Below are positions 33,643 to 42,965 of a DNA stretch of 55,777 bases, in pieces. The notes beneath the pieces are model-generated. The model saw only the letters and a list, made by a program, of their open reading frames with translations. It was not told where the DNA came from and did no database searches. Numbering within the stretch: position 1 is the first letter of the stretch; every line of letters begins with the position of its first letter. Location of the stretch: the NCBI GenBank assembly GCA_033297075.1, contig MU858271.1, forward strand, positions 1 to 55,777, in the 5' to 3' direction. The translations under genes were made by a program, and so were the position numbers. This DNA is from Rhypophila decipiens. Taxonomy: Eukaryota > Ascomycota > Sordariomycetes > Sordariales > Naviculisporaceae.

Positions 33643-34612
33643 CTATGATCTGTCGCTATCATTGCCACATGAGTAGGTTCCCGAAGACTGAGATTCCTTC
33701 CAATCGTCCACATCATCACGGCCTCTGATAATCGTGATGGCCCCATCAAGAAACTGCGCCAATGTTCTCGAAATTCGTCTTCAGCGTCTCAAGCATGTCG
33801 TGTGTTTGCGAGAGGTGCATCTCGCGGACCTGTTCAACCGCGACGAGCTCGGGCGAATCATCACAGGGGAGCAGCTCGGTTGTCAAGATGTCGAATTGCT
33901 CCAGTTCCTCCTTCCCGGCCTCGATGACCTTGTTAGACTCAACCGCGATGGACCCCATGACCTCCTTGACATAGCGCAGGACCCTGTTGCTCGTAATGCC
34001 ACCGTACATGTAATCATCTTCGGCTCCATCGGGATCATGTTTTCCAAGAACCTGCTCGGCCTGGTCAAACGCGATCTCAATCATCTCGGCAAACTTGTAC
34101 TCGTCAAAGGCGAAGCCCGATTCATCCGCAGACATTTCTTGTTTCAGGTCACTGGTGCTCTTCGCCAGCGAAGACAGAAACACCAGGAAGGAGCGGTAGT
34201 GCGAATCGGGGATGGAGTACTTCGTATAGCTCTTGGATTTGGCGAGCATGTAAAGGACATCGGGGTCCAATTCGGGGAACGCGCTGTCACTTCAGATTGT
34301 CTGTGCGATGAGAAAGCAGTGGTTAGCAGGAGGAATGGACAAGTGAATGAAACAAAACAAAAAACATACCTTGCATGCCTCGACAGCCTTTTTGGCATCG
34401 CTCAAGAAAAAGCAACTGGGGGCTCCGAAGATGTTCCGCACGATCTTCATCACCAGTTTCATGTCCTCTTTGGCGGGGCGTCCATGGGCGAGGACCAACG
34501 GCCGGTCCGAGATTTCTGTGCCGAGCCGCAGAAACTGCTGGTCGTTTGTCTCCTTGGACAGCCTGACCGCCGCCTTCAGACAGGCTACCTTGGCCGGGGG
34601 CAGTGCAGGCAT
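33643..34612 (-). pseudogene. Copy B of the unknown two-exon family (broken)
   Basis: Exon 1 (34612-34370, 81 codons) has the N-module PPAKVACLKAAVRL, DQQFLRLGTEIS and DAKKAVEACK. The intron 34369-34301 (GTATGT, branch GCTAAC, CACAG) is intact. Exon 2 starts at 34300, but its third codon is TGA (34294-34292), where copies A and C have Trp (TVW, IVW). The frame then continues SAFPELDPDVLYMLAKS, IPDSHYRSFLVFL, YGGITSNRVLRYVKEVMGSI. One extra base (33763) truncates it at 33746. In the corrected register the family ending FLDGAITIIRG continues to TAG 33645-33643. Retaining the intron also ends at the same TGA. Two independent lesions make a full product unlikely. Confidence 0.75.
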
Positions 34613-35539
34613 TTTACTTGGTCATGATGATGATGATTGATTGAAAAAGGGGGAAAGGTTAACTGGTGAACTTGTCGGGGACACCGAGGATGACCGAGAA
34701 GCCGAGAGAAGGAATTGATTGATGAAAATACACGGGCCTGATGTGCTGTGTCTTGCAAAATGGAATGTGCCTGGAGAAAAAAAGTGGTGGAAGAGTTTTG
34801 GAATAGTTTAGGAAAGGTGGAGGGTTTTGTACCCCTCGTGAAAAAGCCCTTGTGACCTTGCCCTAACCTGTTTTCGCGCAGCCAGAGCTCACCCAAGTTG
34901 AGATGAGAAGTTGTGGTTGAAGATATCGATATCGTGGACTGAATGGGGCGTCTAGCGTTATATGACAATAATGACATTGCCGTCTTCCATCTGACGGCCT
35001 CATTGATCTTGCGGGTCTACCCCTCTAACAAGTAAAATTTCAAGTCGACTTAGAGAGTTTTGCAGTCTTCCATGCTAATCTGAAACAGAACTGAAAATGA
35101 GTCAGATAATATCTAGGCTAAAGTCTGTCCAGCATGAGGCTGACGCTCAGCCTTAGTTCTAGAGAATAATACATACTAGAAGCCAGCATTCTTTATCTAC
35201 AAGGTTGCCGTTCGGGCTTATCACAGGCTCTTGAAGACGAGCTACACTTTATCTTCTGCTTTTGAATTTTCCGCACTCTTATTAAAAGTGATTCCTGTCC
35301 GTGATTGCGAGCAGGTCGAGGGTCTGCTGCCTCGGGCACGATGACATCATCATTGTTGATTTGTACCGCGTGTGTCATGCCACCCGGTAGCAAGAAGCGA
35401 CGGAAGGGAGATCTGTTCGTCATGTCAGTACCTTACTGCTTTTGTGGCTGTGGTGCATCAGGCTGTGGCTAAGTTGGCCCAGATGGGCACGTGAACCTTC
35501 TTTCAAGTTCTCGAAATCTTTGACCGTCACCGCTTTTTT
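34613..35539. other. Divergent promoter region between copies B and C
   Basis: Holds the upstream regions of copy B (minus) and copy C (plus), each with the shared element. An open frame at 35193-35423 has no domain. No RNA gene is seen. Confidence 0.5.
34884..34905 (-). promoter_or_regulatory. Shared upstream element of the unknown family, copy B
   Basis: Minus strand reads CATCTCAACTTGGGTGAG followed by CTCTGGC, 272-293 bp above the copy B start. It is closely similar to 35540-35560 (copy C) and related to 32458-32479 (copy A). A degenerate TATA-like TACAAAA lies at 34824-34830. Confidence 0.55.
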
Positions 35540-35560
35540 ATCTCAACTTGGATGAGCACT
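35540..35560 (+). promoter_or_regulatory. Shared upstream element of the unknown family, copy C
   Basis: Reads ATCTCAACTTGGATGAGC, 133-153 bp above the start of the intact copy. TATAAAA at 35594-35600 and a pyrimidine-rich leader follow. Confidence 0.55.
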
Positions 35561-35692
35561 GGCCAGACGGAAAAATGAAAGGCGGGGCAGGGGTATAAAA
35601 TCTTCCAACACCTCTTAACTCTTCTCCCAAACACGAAAACTTTACCCTTCGCACCAGATCATCGCCCTCGGTTATCGTCAAACCCAACCAAG

Positions 35693-36600
35693 ATGGACGA
35701 CGACGGGCCTGCCAAAATAGCATGTTTGACAGCGGCCATCGGGCTTTTCAACTGGAAGGAAGACGATAAGCAATTCTTACCACTCATTGACGCAACCATG
35801 AATTCGGACAAGCCCGCCCGACCCGAACCCACGATGACAAAGGCTGTAAGGCTGGTCCGGGACATCTTCGCAGGCCACGAGGGAACATATACCCTCGAGG
35901 AGGCAGAAGCAGCGGTGGAGGCATGCAAGGCAAGTTTGAATAAATACTCGTGTGCCCATCAGTCTATCATGCGCTTCGTTCTGACCGATCTCGCCCCCTA
36001 ATGTAGATTGTCTGGCCTGATGCAGCGTTTCCAAAACTGGATCCTGAACTTATCGTCATGCTTGCCAACTCCGACCACAGGGGCCTCAAAATTCCGGACT
36101 CCTACTTCCGCGGATTCCTTGTGTTGCTGGCTGATAAAACGAAACAAATCCCGTCGCGGCTGTTCCGGAAACACGAGATATTTAACAAGCTTCATTCCGC
36201 CGCATGGATCAAGACTAAGCAAGTTTACGGAACACATGACTTAGTTGCTCCGGTGCCAGACTGTTATATCCGTGGGGGCATTCCGAGCAACTGGATCCTG
36301 CACCACGTCAAGGAAGCCATGGACTCAATCAAGGCCGCATCTGACAAAACTATTGAGTCTGAGAAGCAGGCTCTGAGCCAATATGATTCTTTGATAAGCG
36401 AGATGCTTTATCGAATTGGCGAGTATGAGGGAGACAGCGACATCAGGGACTACTATGGCCGGAACAGAGCACGCACCGAGAAAACACTCGACACTCTAAA
36501 GTTCAACTACGATACGCTGTCGCAGTTGATTACCGGGTCGGTCAACATCATCAAGGGCGGTGATTCCAAGAGGTCTAACGAGGCACGTGTCTGTCAGTAG
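35693..36600 (+). CDS. Copy C of the unknown two-exon family, intact, 276 aa
   Basis: Exons are 35693-35929 (79 codons) and 36007-36600. Intron 35930-36006 is a GC-AG intron: donor AAG|GCAAGT, CTGAC branch and TAG acceptor, at exactly the position where copies A and B use GTATGT. The N-module has DGPAKIACLTAAIGL, DDKQFLPLI and EAEAAVEACK. The C-module has IVWPDAAFPKLDPEL, IPDSYFRGFLVLL, CYIRGGIPSNWILHHVKEAM, a helical SEKQAL-type segment and the conserved end LSQLITGSVNIIKGGDS. There is no signal peptide, membrane span or catalytic motif; it is mostly helical and probably intracellular. I do not recognise the family. Relative to B, about a dozen residues are missing in the middle. It is the only unbroken member here. 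Confidence 0.8.
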
Positions 36601-37667
36601 CGGCGATTTGCGCTCTTGACGAGTAGGTCGTTAAGACGGCCAAGCGGCTGGCAGATGGGGAATAGATAGCCAGCTTAGGGTGGTATCACTATTTGGGCTA
36701 GCGGCTGACTATCCTGCCATCCATCACGCACTGCAGCAGGATGGCATGTGTACTGGGAAGGATCTAGACAAGGTTTTCGCAGCTTAGCTGTAGACCCAAG
36801 GGGTATGTAGTAGTCTCTAGAGCCTAATAGAAACAGTAACAGCCGCACAAGATTAGAAGTGAGATGCTGACGGAAGTCATTGTTTAAACGAGGCTTGGTT
36901 GGGTGATGCTGCAGTTCATCGAGCCGCCGACTTGCTGCCACTTTTTTAGCTAGAGGAGTAAAGGGATATCACAAAAAGAGCAGGTTTGCGTGGTGAGTTC
37001 ATACCATCATACACCTTCACGCACAGTTTGTTGTAGGGCACAAACTGATAATCCTAACCCCTGAACTACACGGCCAAAAGATGACACGCATCACCGAATG
37101 GTGCGCTTGGTTCAGTGGTAATTAGATAGGCTAGATCATCACATATTTACAAACACTAAAATAGATGTTTGAAGACAGAGTCTACATATGTGGGTTTTGT
37201 ACCGATCTTACAAACTTCTCTAGGGTTGGATTGTCTTATTCCCTCCATGCTATGCGATGTAGTGCGTGTCGAGACAGTCCTCCTTTATGCCCATAGAATG
37301 TGTTCGGCTCAAGCTCCTAGTAGATCATTAGTCTCAGACCTCAGCCCAGTGTTGTATGTACCCAGCCGGGGTCAATCTACCCCCCCTAGCTAATTGGCCT
37401 GCGGCTAATCAGAGGCAGCCATTGAATCCGGCTGAACACTGATTGACTTGAGCCTTGAGGTACTTTGTCACGTATGTTGTATGGTGGAATGACTTGGTAA
37501 AATGCATGGGTCCCCGAACACACCCACCGAATGAGAAAATGGTCTGAGCACTGAGACTGGTAGATCATTTCATTTTTCCCGGATGCGTATGATTGTAGCT
37601 GTACAGTTATTTCCTTAATGATCTTTTGGAATCGTGTTATATTATGAGCTGGCCGTAAAGGCCGTTA
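36601..37667. other. Intergenic region, no complete gene
   Basis: No supported coding sequence. GCGCTTGGTTCAGTGGTAA near 37102 resembles the 5' part of a tRNA (A-box), but no acceptor stem partner or B-box follows. Confidence 0.45.
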
Positions 37668-37964
37668 ATGTCGATCAAAATGGACAACTCTGCCCGATCC
37701 TATGGGAATCTGCCGACCGGCCCACTCCCTGACGACGATGAACGGTGGCCAAGTGTCAAGGAGGCACATCGATTGGACCCTATCCTCCTACGTGGGAAGG
37801 AAAAGGGTACGGGCACGACCGAGGAGCCTCTTTCCTCCAGAGCCCTTTCGGAATACCTGCTCATTCGTGGCCGCAAGGTCGGGTACGGTGAAAACATCTC
37901 ATTCTACTCGATCCGAAGGCAATCGGGCCGTATGAACAACGATGTCGTTACTCGCGGACGATGA
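37668..37964 (+). pseudogene. Possible fragment of a DUF3435-type fungal recombinase
   Basis: A 98-codon open frame contains RLDPILLRG, then SRALSEYLLIRGRKVGY and ENISFYSIRRQSG. Spacing and the YSIRR-type motif recall the core of DUF3435 proteins, the tyrosine-recombinase-like family that includes captains of Starship elements. The frame ends abruptly and nothing upstream supplies the N-terminal part, so if the assignment is right this is a short relic. Assignment is by pattern only; a chance similarity is possible. Confidence 0.3.
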
Positions 37965-39258
37965 CGCGGAAATCAAGTGGGAAGAAACAGACGAGGTTGT
38001 CGACCCTACGATCTCCGCAGAGAAGGAGGAGGCCAAGGTGGCTCACAGCTCCATACGGATGCTCTCGCTACAAGGGACAAGAAGAGCATCCAGAAGCGGC
38101 TTACAACTTGCTTGGTGGTTACAAAATCAATAGGAGGATTGTTGCTATAATAATTAATTAATTGCGGCGTGAGAGCCTAAGACGTAGTTGTTGCATTTGT
38201 AAGAGTATCATTACAACCAGAAGTGCTGGTAGACGTGTGATTTAGAGCCGTATTACAGTCACCAATCCGAGATTGTCCATGTCTATGACATGATATAAAT
38301 AAGCAGTGAAGAAATTCAAGAAAAGAAGAGAAAGAGAGTAATGGCCCATAGCCCAAGTTAAAGATGATGAGAATACAGGGTTATCACTTTCCAGGTGCCC
38401 CTTTTCAAGTCACGTCTCTACTCGCTCTAATCACCATTTAAACCACTTAAAACTGGAGTAAAAGCAAGTTAAATCCATTTTTATTAGGGGAGAATCAAGA
38501 GATAAGACTGTACCATAAGCCACACCGCAAAGTAATGCAGCTTCTCATCCCTCAATGTCCCACAATCGCTTCAAATCAATAAAAACCATACATACATTCA
38601 AAGAAATCCCCGTTCGCCAAGTCATATTCCAAACACCCCCCTCCTTCACGTCCGCCATTCATCCCCAATCCAAACCCATATAAGACAAGAGATAAACAAG
38701 TCTCCTCTATTACAGACCCGGACAGACCTTTTCACCCCCGATGATAAGCGCTGAAACAAAACCCGACTAGTCCTTCAAAATTCCATGGTTTGCAGAAAGA
38801 AAGAAAGAAACTCAACGTTCGTGACAAAGGACTCAGTGGATCAGTGACTAGAGACCTTTTCACCTCTAGGTATAGTACATTACCTCTCGCAGTGTCTATT
38901 GGTCCGCTGATTCTTTGACTCTGATGGATCATCTGAATAGAAAGAACAAGAAAGAAAGAAAGAATGCTGGGAGATGGGTGACTTGCTTGCTTCGAACTCT
39001 TGCCTTTTTTTGTTTTTCTTCTCTTTTTCTTGCAAAACTTGAAATTCCAAAGCCACCAAACCACGCCTCACACCTTTTCATACATGTACCCAACTCCATT
39101 TTTGTTCTCCCGGCCCATACATTCTCCAAGAACCGTTCTGCTCAACAAAGACAATGCACACAGAGAGCAGTAAGAACCATCAAACACCAACAGGCAAGCA
39201 AAGATCCGATGACAATAATGAAGCCGAACTTCACCGGATCAACCGAAGCCCAATCACT
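37965..39258. other. Intergenic region, no gene recognised
   Basis: AT-richer sequence with short open frames only. Confidence 0.5.
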
Positions 39259-39282
39259 GTCCTTGTCCTTGTCCTTGTCCTT

Positions 39283-39317
<35 letters not shown>
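39259..39317. repeat. Hexanucleotide repeat (GTCCTT)n(GTCCTC)n
   Basis: About ten tandem hexamers, first GTCCTT then GTCCTC, 26 bp beyond the stop codon of the minus-strand 880-aa gene and so in its 3' flank. Pyrimidine-only on one strand. Confidence 0.85.
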
Positions 39318-39342
39318 GGGGCATGTCCCGACGAGTTAATTG

Positions 39343-41985
39343 CTACTTTGAGCTGTCGCCGGGGTAACCAGACGCCCAAGTAGGGACAGCATCGATGACC
39401 GTGACCTTGCTGACATTGTCAAACTCGGCCTCGACGACCTGAGATTGCTCTGGAGTCTCAGTGGAAGTGGCATCCGCCACCTTGACCTTGGTGACCTCGT
39501 CAAACTCGGCCTCGACGACTTGAGACGCTTGGGGAGTCCCAGTAGAAGCGGCATCCTCCACCTTGACCTTGCTGACGTTGTCAAACTCGACCTCAACGAC
39601 TTGAGACGCTTGGGCAGCCTCAGTGGAAGTGGCATCCGCCACCTTGACCTTGGTGACCTCGTCAAACTCAAACTCGACCTCGACGGCTTGAGACGCATGG
39701 GGGGTCTCAGTAGTGGAAGTCACAATGACAGTTGTTCTAGTAACTGTCACCAACTTGCCCCCAGGCGCCGTGTAGACAAGCGAGTGGGCAATCCCGTGTT
39801 GGTCGACCACCGCAATCTTGGCGACATCCAGAACGTGCTCGACAACCTGAGACTGCTGGGGAATGGGCTGCTCAGTGACAGTAGGATAGCCAACAGTGGA
39901 TGTGGAAATCACATGTCCAACCCCAGTAGCTGTCACCAGCGGTATTCCATTCTGATCCGAAACGTGAAGGACGACATGGTCCGCGAACTCTTCAGCAACC
40001 TCAGATGCCTGGGGAATGGGCTCAGTGACAGTAAGATGGCGAACAATGGATGTGGAAATCACAAACTCGCCATTCTCATCCTCGACGACATACAAGTCAA
40101 CATCGACCTCTTGGTATTCTTCAGGAGCCCCAGATGCTTGAGGAGCCTCGGTAGTAGCCGGAGTAGGGATAGCAGTCACCTCCGTAACCTCGGTAACCTG
40201 CACAATCTCGACCTCCTCGACAAATTCAACCACCTGAGTCTCTTGGGCATCCTCAGCATCAGGCACAGCAGGCACAACAGAGGGAATGCTCGAAGGGGAA
40301 GGCGACGGTAAAAACGGCCAAGGCGTGGCCTTCAAACCACCGGGGAGGGTGATGGTGAAAACATCGGTGCCCATTGTCAAGGTCGTAGTATGGTCTGACC
40401 CAGATGCAGCGGAAGTTGGCGACGGCGTAGCAGGGACAGGAGCAGGCGTAGGCTTAGCAAGCGGCTCAAGCAGCGGTCCAACCCGAACAACAGTATGCGT
40501 GGCAACCTGTCCATCGGGGTACGTGGTCGGGATGTAATAGGTAACGGTGAACTCGCTTGCCTTGGTCGTCTGGGGAAGATGCCAGTTGAGATCCTCACCC
40601 CGAGGGGCGTCCTGGACTGGGGCTGGGCCGTGGTTGTTGTTGTTGTGCTTGTACGGATCGGGCAGGCGAAGACCAGTGCCGCCAGTGGGCTGGATGTCCT
40701 TTGCGAATGGGCCCTTGGGTGTCTCGAATTGGCTGTTGGCCCAGTTGTGGTCTACCTTGGAGAGGCGCGGGATGCCCTTGGTGATGTAGCGGTCTCCGTT
40801 GCCGGCGTAGTTGTTGGGGTTGCCATTGTTTGCGTAGGGGCCGTTGGTGGGTGCTGGGGCGGGAATCGGGACGGGGATGGTGGTGCGTTTTTTCAGACCA
40901 CCCTCATAAAGCCGATTTCCGTATCTCCCGGCCCCGTGCATGTGGTCGCCCATTTGAGTGTGGTTCTCGAACTTGATTTTGATGGGGGGCGGGCGAGGAT
41001 GGGCGTGGAGTTTGTACTTGTAAAAGTTGGTATCTTTCCATTTTTCTTCGATGGCGTGATACCAATTTTTGATGATTCTCTTGCCCTTTCTGAATATCCG
41101 TTTGACCCACTCCCATTTGGATGCCTCGAGTTTCCTGAGGTGTTCCTCGGGATCAGGAGCTCCTGGCGGCTGATCTTCAGGCCGAGTTGCAACCATCTTG
41201 CCGGGAATATCAATAATGCGCTTGGCTAGACGAGGAGGCAAAGCGTCATCGTCTGCCAGCTCGTCCTCGTAGTCTGTCAGCTCGTTCTGGTGATCAATCA
41301 CTGACCAGACGTAGTCTGACACCTCGTCCTGGTGATCAGTCAATGTCCAGACGTCAGGGTTGTAGAAATAGTGAAGTCCCCCGTCGTCTGTCCACACGTC
41401 GTCCCACCCGCTTTTGTTGTAATGGACGGTTTTGCCGTCGGCTGCCACGCGCATGTACGCGCCTTTGAACACCCAGTCCTTATTTTCGGGCGACTGGGGG
41501 TCGTCCCGAGGACTGACTTGGTCTCCCCGGCGACACTGCTCCAGGCCCTGCTCCATTCCCGCAGCATAGTCAAAGTCCGCCGAGATGGCCATGTAATGAT
41601 CGTCAAAGTCGCTTGTGGTGTATACAGTAGACAAATATGACTGTAACAAATCTGAACTCTCCCGGCGGCCCTGCTCCAGGCCCTTGGCATAGATATGGTT
41701 CATGAGGTAGTCCACACCAGCCTCCATTGCCTGGACGCCATCTTGGTAGCCGGTGGCATCCCCGCTCACCCAGCCGAGGCGATAGAAGCCGGCCGAGAAG
41801 GCAACGATGCTGGCAACATAGAAGAGCACCAGCGCCGGGATCACGAAGCACTTTCTGCAGATGCCTCTCCTCTTCTTGTTGTTCGCCGTGGTGGTGGCCG
41901 CGGCGAGGGCAGCTTCCTCCTTTTCCAGGTCGACGGCGCAGAACGACTCACGCGTCGGGGACGCAGCAAGGTCGGGCGGCGCCAT
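39343..41985 (-). CDS. Single-span protein with C-terminal tandem repeats, 880 aa
   Basis: One uninterrupted exon from ATG 41985 to TAG 39345-39343. A basic cytosolic tail (NKKRRGICRK) precedes one membrane helix (about residues 47-70, CFVIPALVLFYVASIVAF), giving a type II-like or signal-anchor topology. The middle is charged, then Pro/Asn-rich. The C-terminal third is Thr/Val/Glu-rich. It ends with four repeats of about 26-28 residues, consensus QASQVVEVEFDEVTKVKV with ATSTE spacers. Paired segments with HVISTSTV and PTVTEQPIPQ form a second, looser repeat. I do not recognise the family. It is probably a cell-wall or secretory-path protein, extracellular for most of its length. The repeat DNA is open on the opposite strand too, but only this strand gives a coherent 880-codon frame. 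Confidence 0.78.
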   Translation of the reverse strand: MAPPDLAASPTRESFCAVDLEKEEAALAAATTTANNKKRRGICRKCFVIPALVLFYVASIVAFSAGFYRLGWVSGDATGYQDGVQAMEAGVDYLMNHIYAKGLEQGRRESSDLLQSYLSTVYTTSDFDDHYMAISADFDYAAGMEQGLEQCRRGDQVSPRDDPQSPENKDWVFKGAYMRVAADGKTVHYNKSGWDDVWTDDGGLHYFYNPDVWTLTDHQDEVSDYVWSVIDHQNELTDYEDELADDDALPPRLAKRIIDIPGKMVATRPEDQPPGAPDPEEHLRKLEASKWEWVKRIFRKGKRIIKNWYHAIEEKWKDTNFYKYKLHAHPRPPPIKIKFENHTQMGDHMHGAGRYGNRLYEGGLKKRTTIPVPIPAPAPTNGPYANNGNPNNYAGNGDRYITKGIPRLSKVDHNWANSQFETPKGPFAKDIQPTGGTGLRLPDPYKHNNNNHGPAPVQDAPRGEDLNWHLPQTTKASEFTVTYYIPTTYPDGQVATHTVVRVGPLLEPLAKPTPAPVPATPSPTSAASGSDHTTTLTMGTDVFTITLPGGLKATPWPFLPSPSPSSIPSVVPAVPDAEDAQETQVVEFVEEVEIVQVTEVTEVTAIPTPATTEAPQASGAPEEYQEVDVDLYVVEDENGEFVISTSIVRHLTVTEPIPQASEVAEEFADHVVLHVSDQNGIPLVTATGVGHVISTSTVGYPTVTEQPIPQQSQVVEHVLDVAKIAVVDQHGIAHSLVYTAPGGKLVTVTRTTVIVTSTTETPHASQAVEVEFEFDEVTKVKVADATSTEAAQASQVVEVEFDNVSKVKVEDAASTGTPQASQVVEAEFDEVTKVKVADATSTETPEQSQVVEAEFDNVSKVTVIDAVPTWASGYPGDSSK

Positions 41986-42965
41986 GGTTGTCCTCTGCCC
42001 GTTGGGGAAGCAGGCCTGGACGAGGTTGGCGAGTTGGCGAAGTTGACTTGGGAACTCGTATTCCTACTCAAGGAGGAAGAAGGGAAGAGTGAGACGAGGA
42101 AGAAAGGAGAGAGAGAGAGACCCGGGCTGCCCGGTCTTTAAACTCGCTGGGAAACCAGGTTTTCGGTAAGCGGACAAGCTGGCAAGCCTGGGAAAAGCCA
42201 GTTCGGGCGTATCCATAATGGTTTTTAGGTTATCTTGAACTATCACCATGCATAGCCGAGCAGACTTACTATGGGTACCATGGCGTTCTGGAATTTGTTC
42301 TTACCGAGACAGCGAGACAAATTTGGAAAAAGACAATATCTTCCAAATGTACCTTACTAGAACTAGTACCTGGGATAGATGCACCGTTAGCAATTGCTCT
42401 TAGTTGGGGACTTGAACGTGCAAAGCAACGGTTCACGCCAGCAAGACATGGCCATTGTAACCCGTCCCAGCGATACCGTTCGCCGGAAAGACGTTCAGCG
42501 TTCGAGTACGGTACCTCATCTTTCAACAGGTTATTGGCTTCAGCCACCTTGTCCATCTCGGCATTGCGTGATTTCTCGCAACCCATCCGTGTGCCTTCCG
42601 CCGAGAGCCGGTATCCGTCAAGATAGCCATCCGAAAGGCAATCACCCATCACATGATGACCGGGAACAGAGAAACACCACCATCAACATGTCATGTGATA
42701 AGAGGTACCAGAATTTAGACTCAATTGGTCTGGAGAAACGCCTGTTGAACCAAGCCGCCATAACTAAATAACCATTCCGCTCGCCTTTTCCTTGTACATG
42801 AGAGATATTTACCAAAAGCCACAGCTGCCACGGACTGAATGAACTATGCCAGAGTTTTCCCCGCTCAAAAATGCAGCAAATGTAATCACCCACTGGGTAT
42901 CTTTCCACTTCACATGCCCAAAACAACCACTCCATCTAGACTAGACCCTATCGTAGAAGCCCGGT
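41986..42965. other. Intergenic region, no gene recognised
   Basis: Divergence zone upstream of the 880-aa gene and downstream of the Ach1 gene. Short open frames only; no RNA or repeat. Confidence 0.5.

Noticed and set aside
33734..34627. 297-codon plus-strand frame
   Set aside because: Lies opposite family copy B, whose minus-strand exons align to copies A and C including the intron position.
37095..37130. tRNA-like GGTTCAGTGGTAA sequence
   Set aside because: Only an A-box-like 5' portion; no B-box, acceptor-stem partner or anticodon arm follows.
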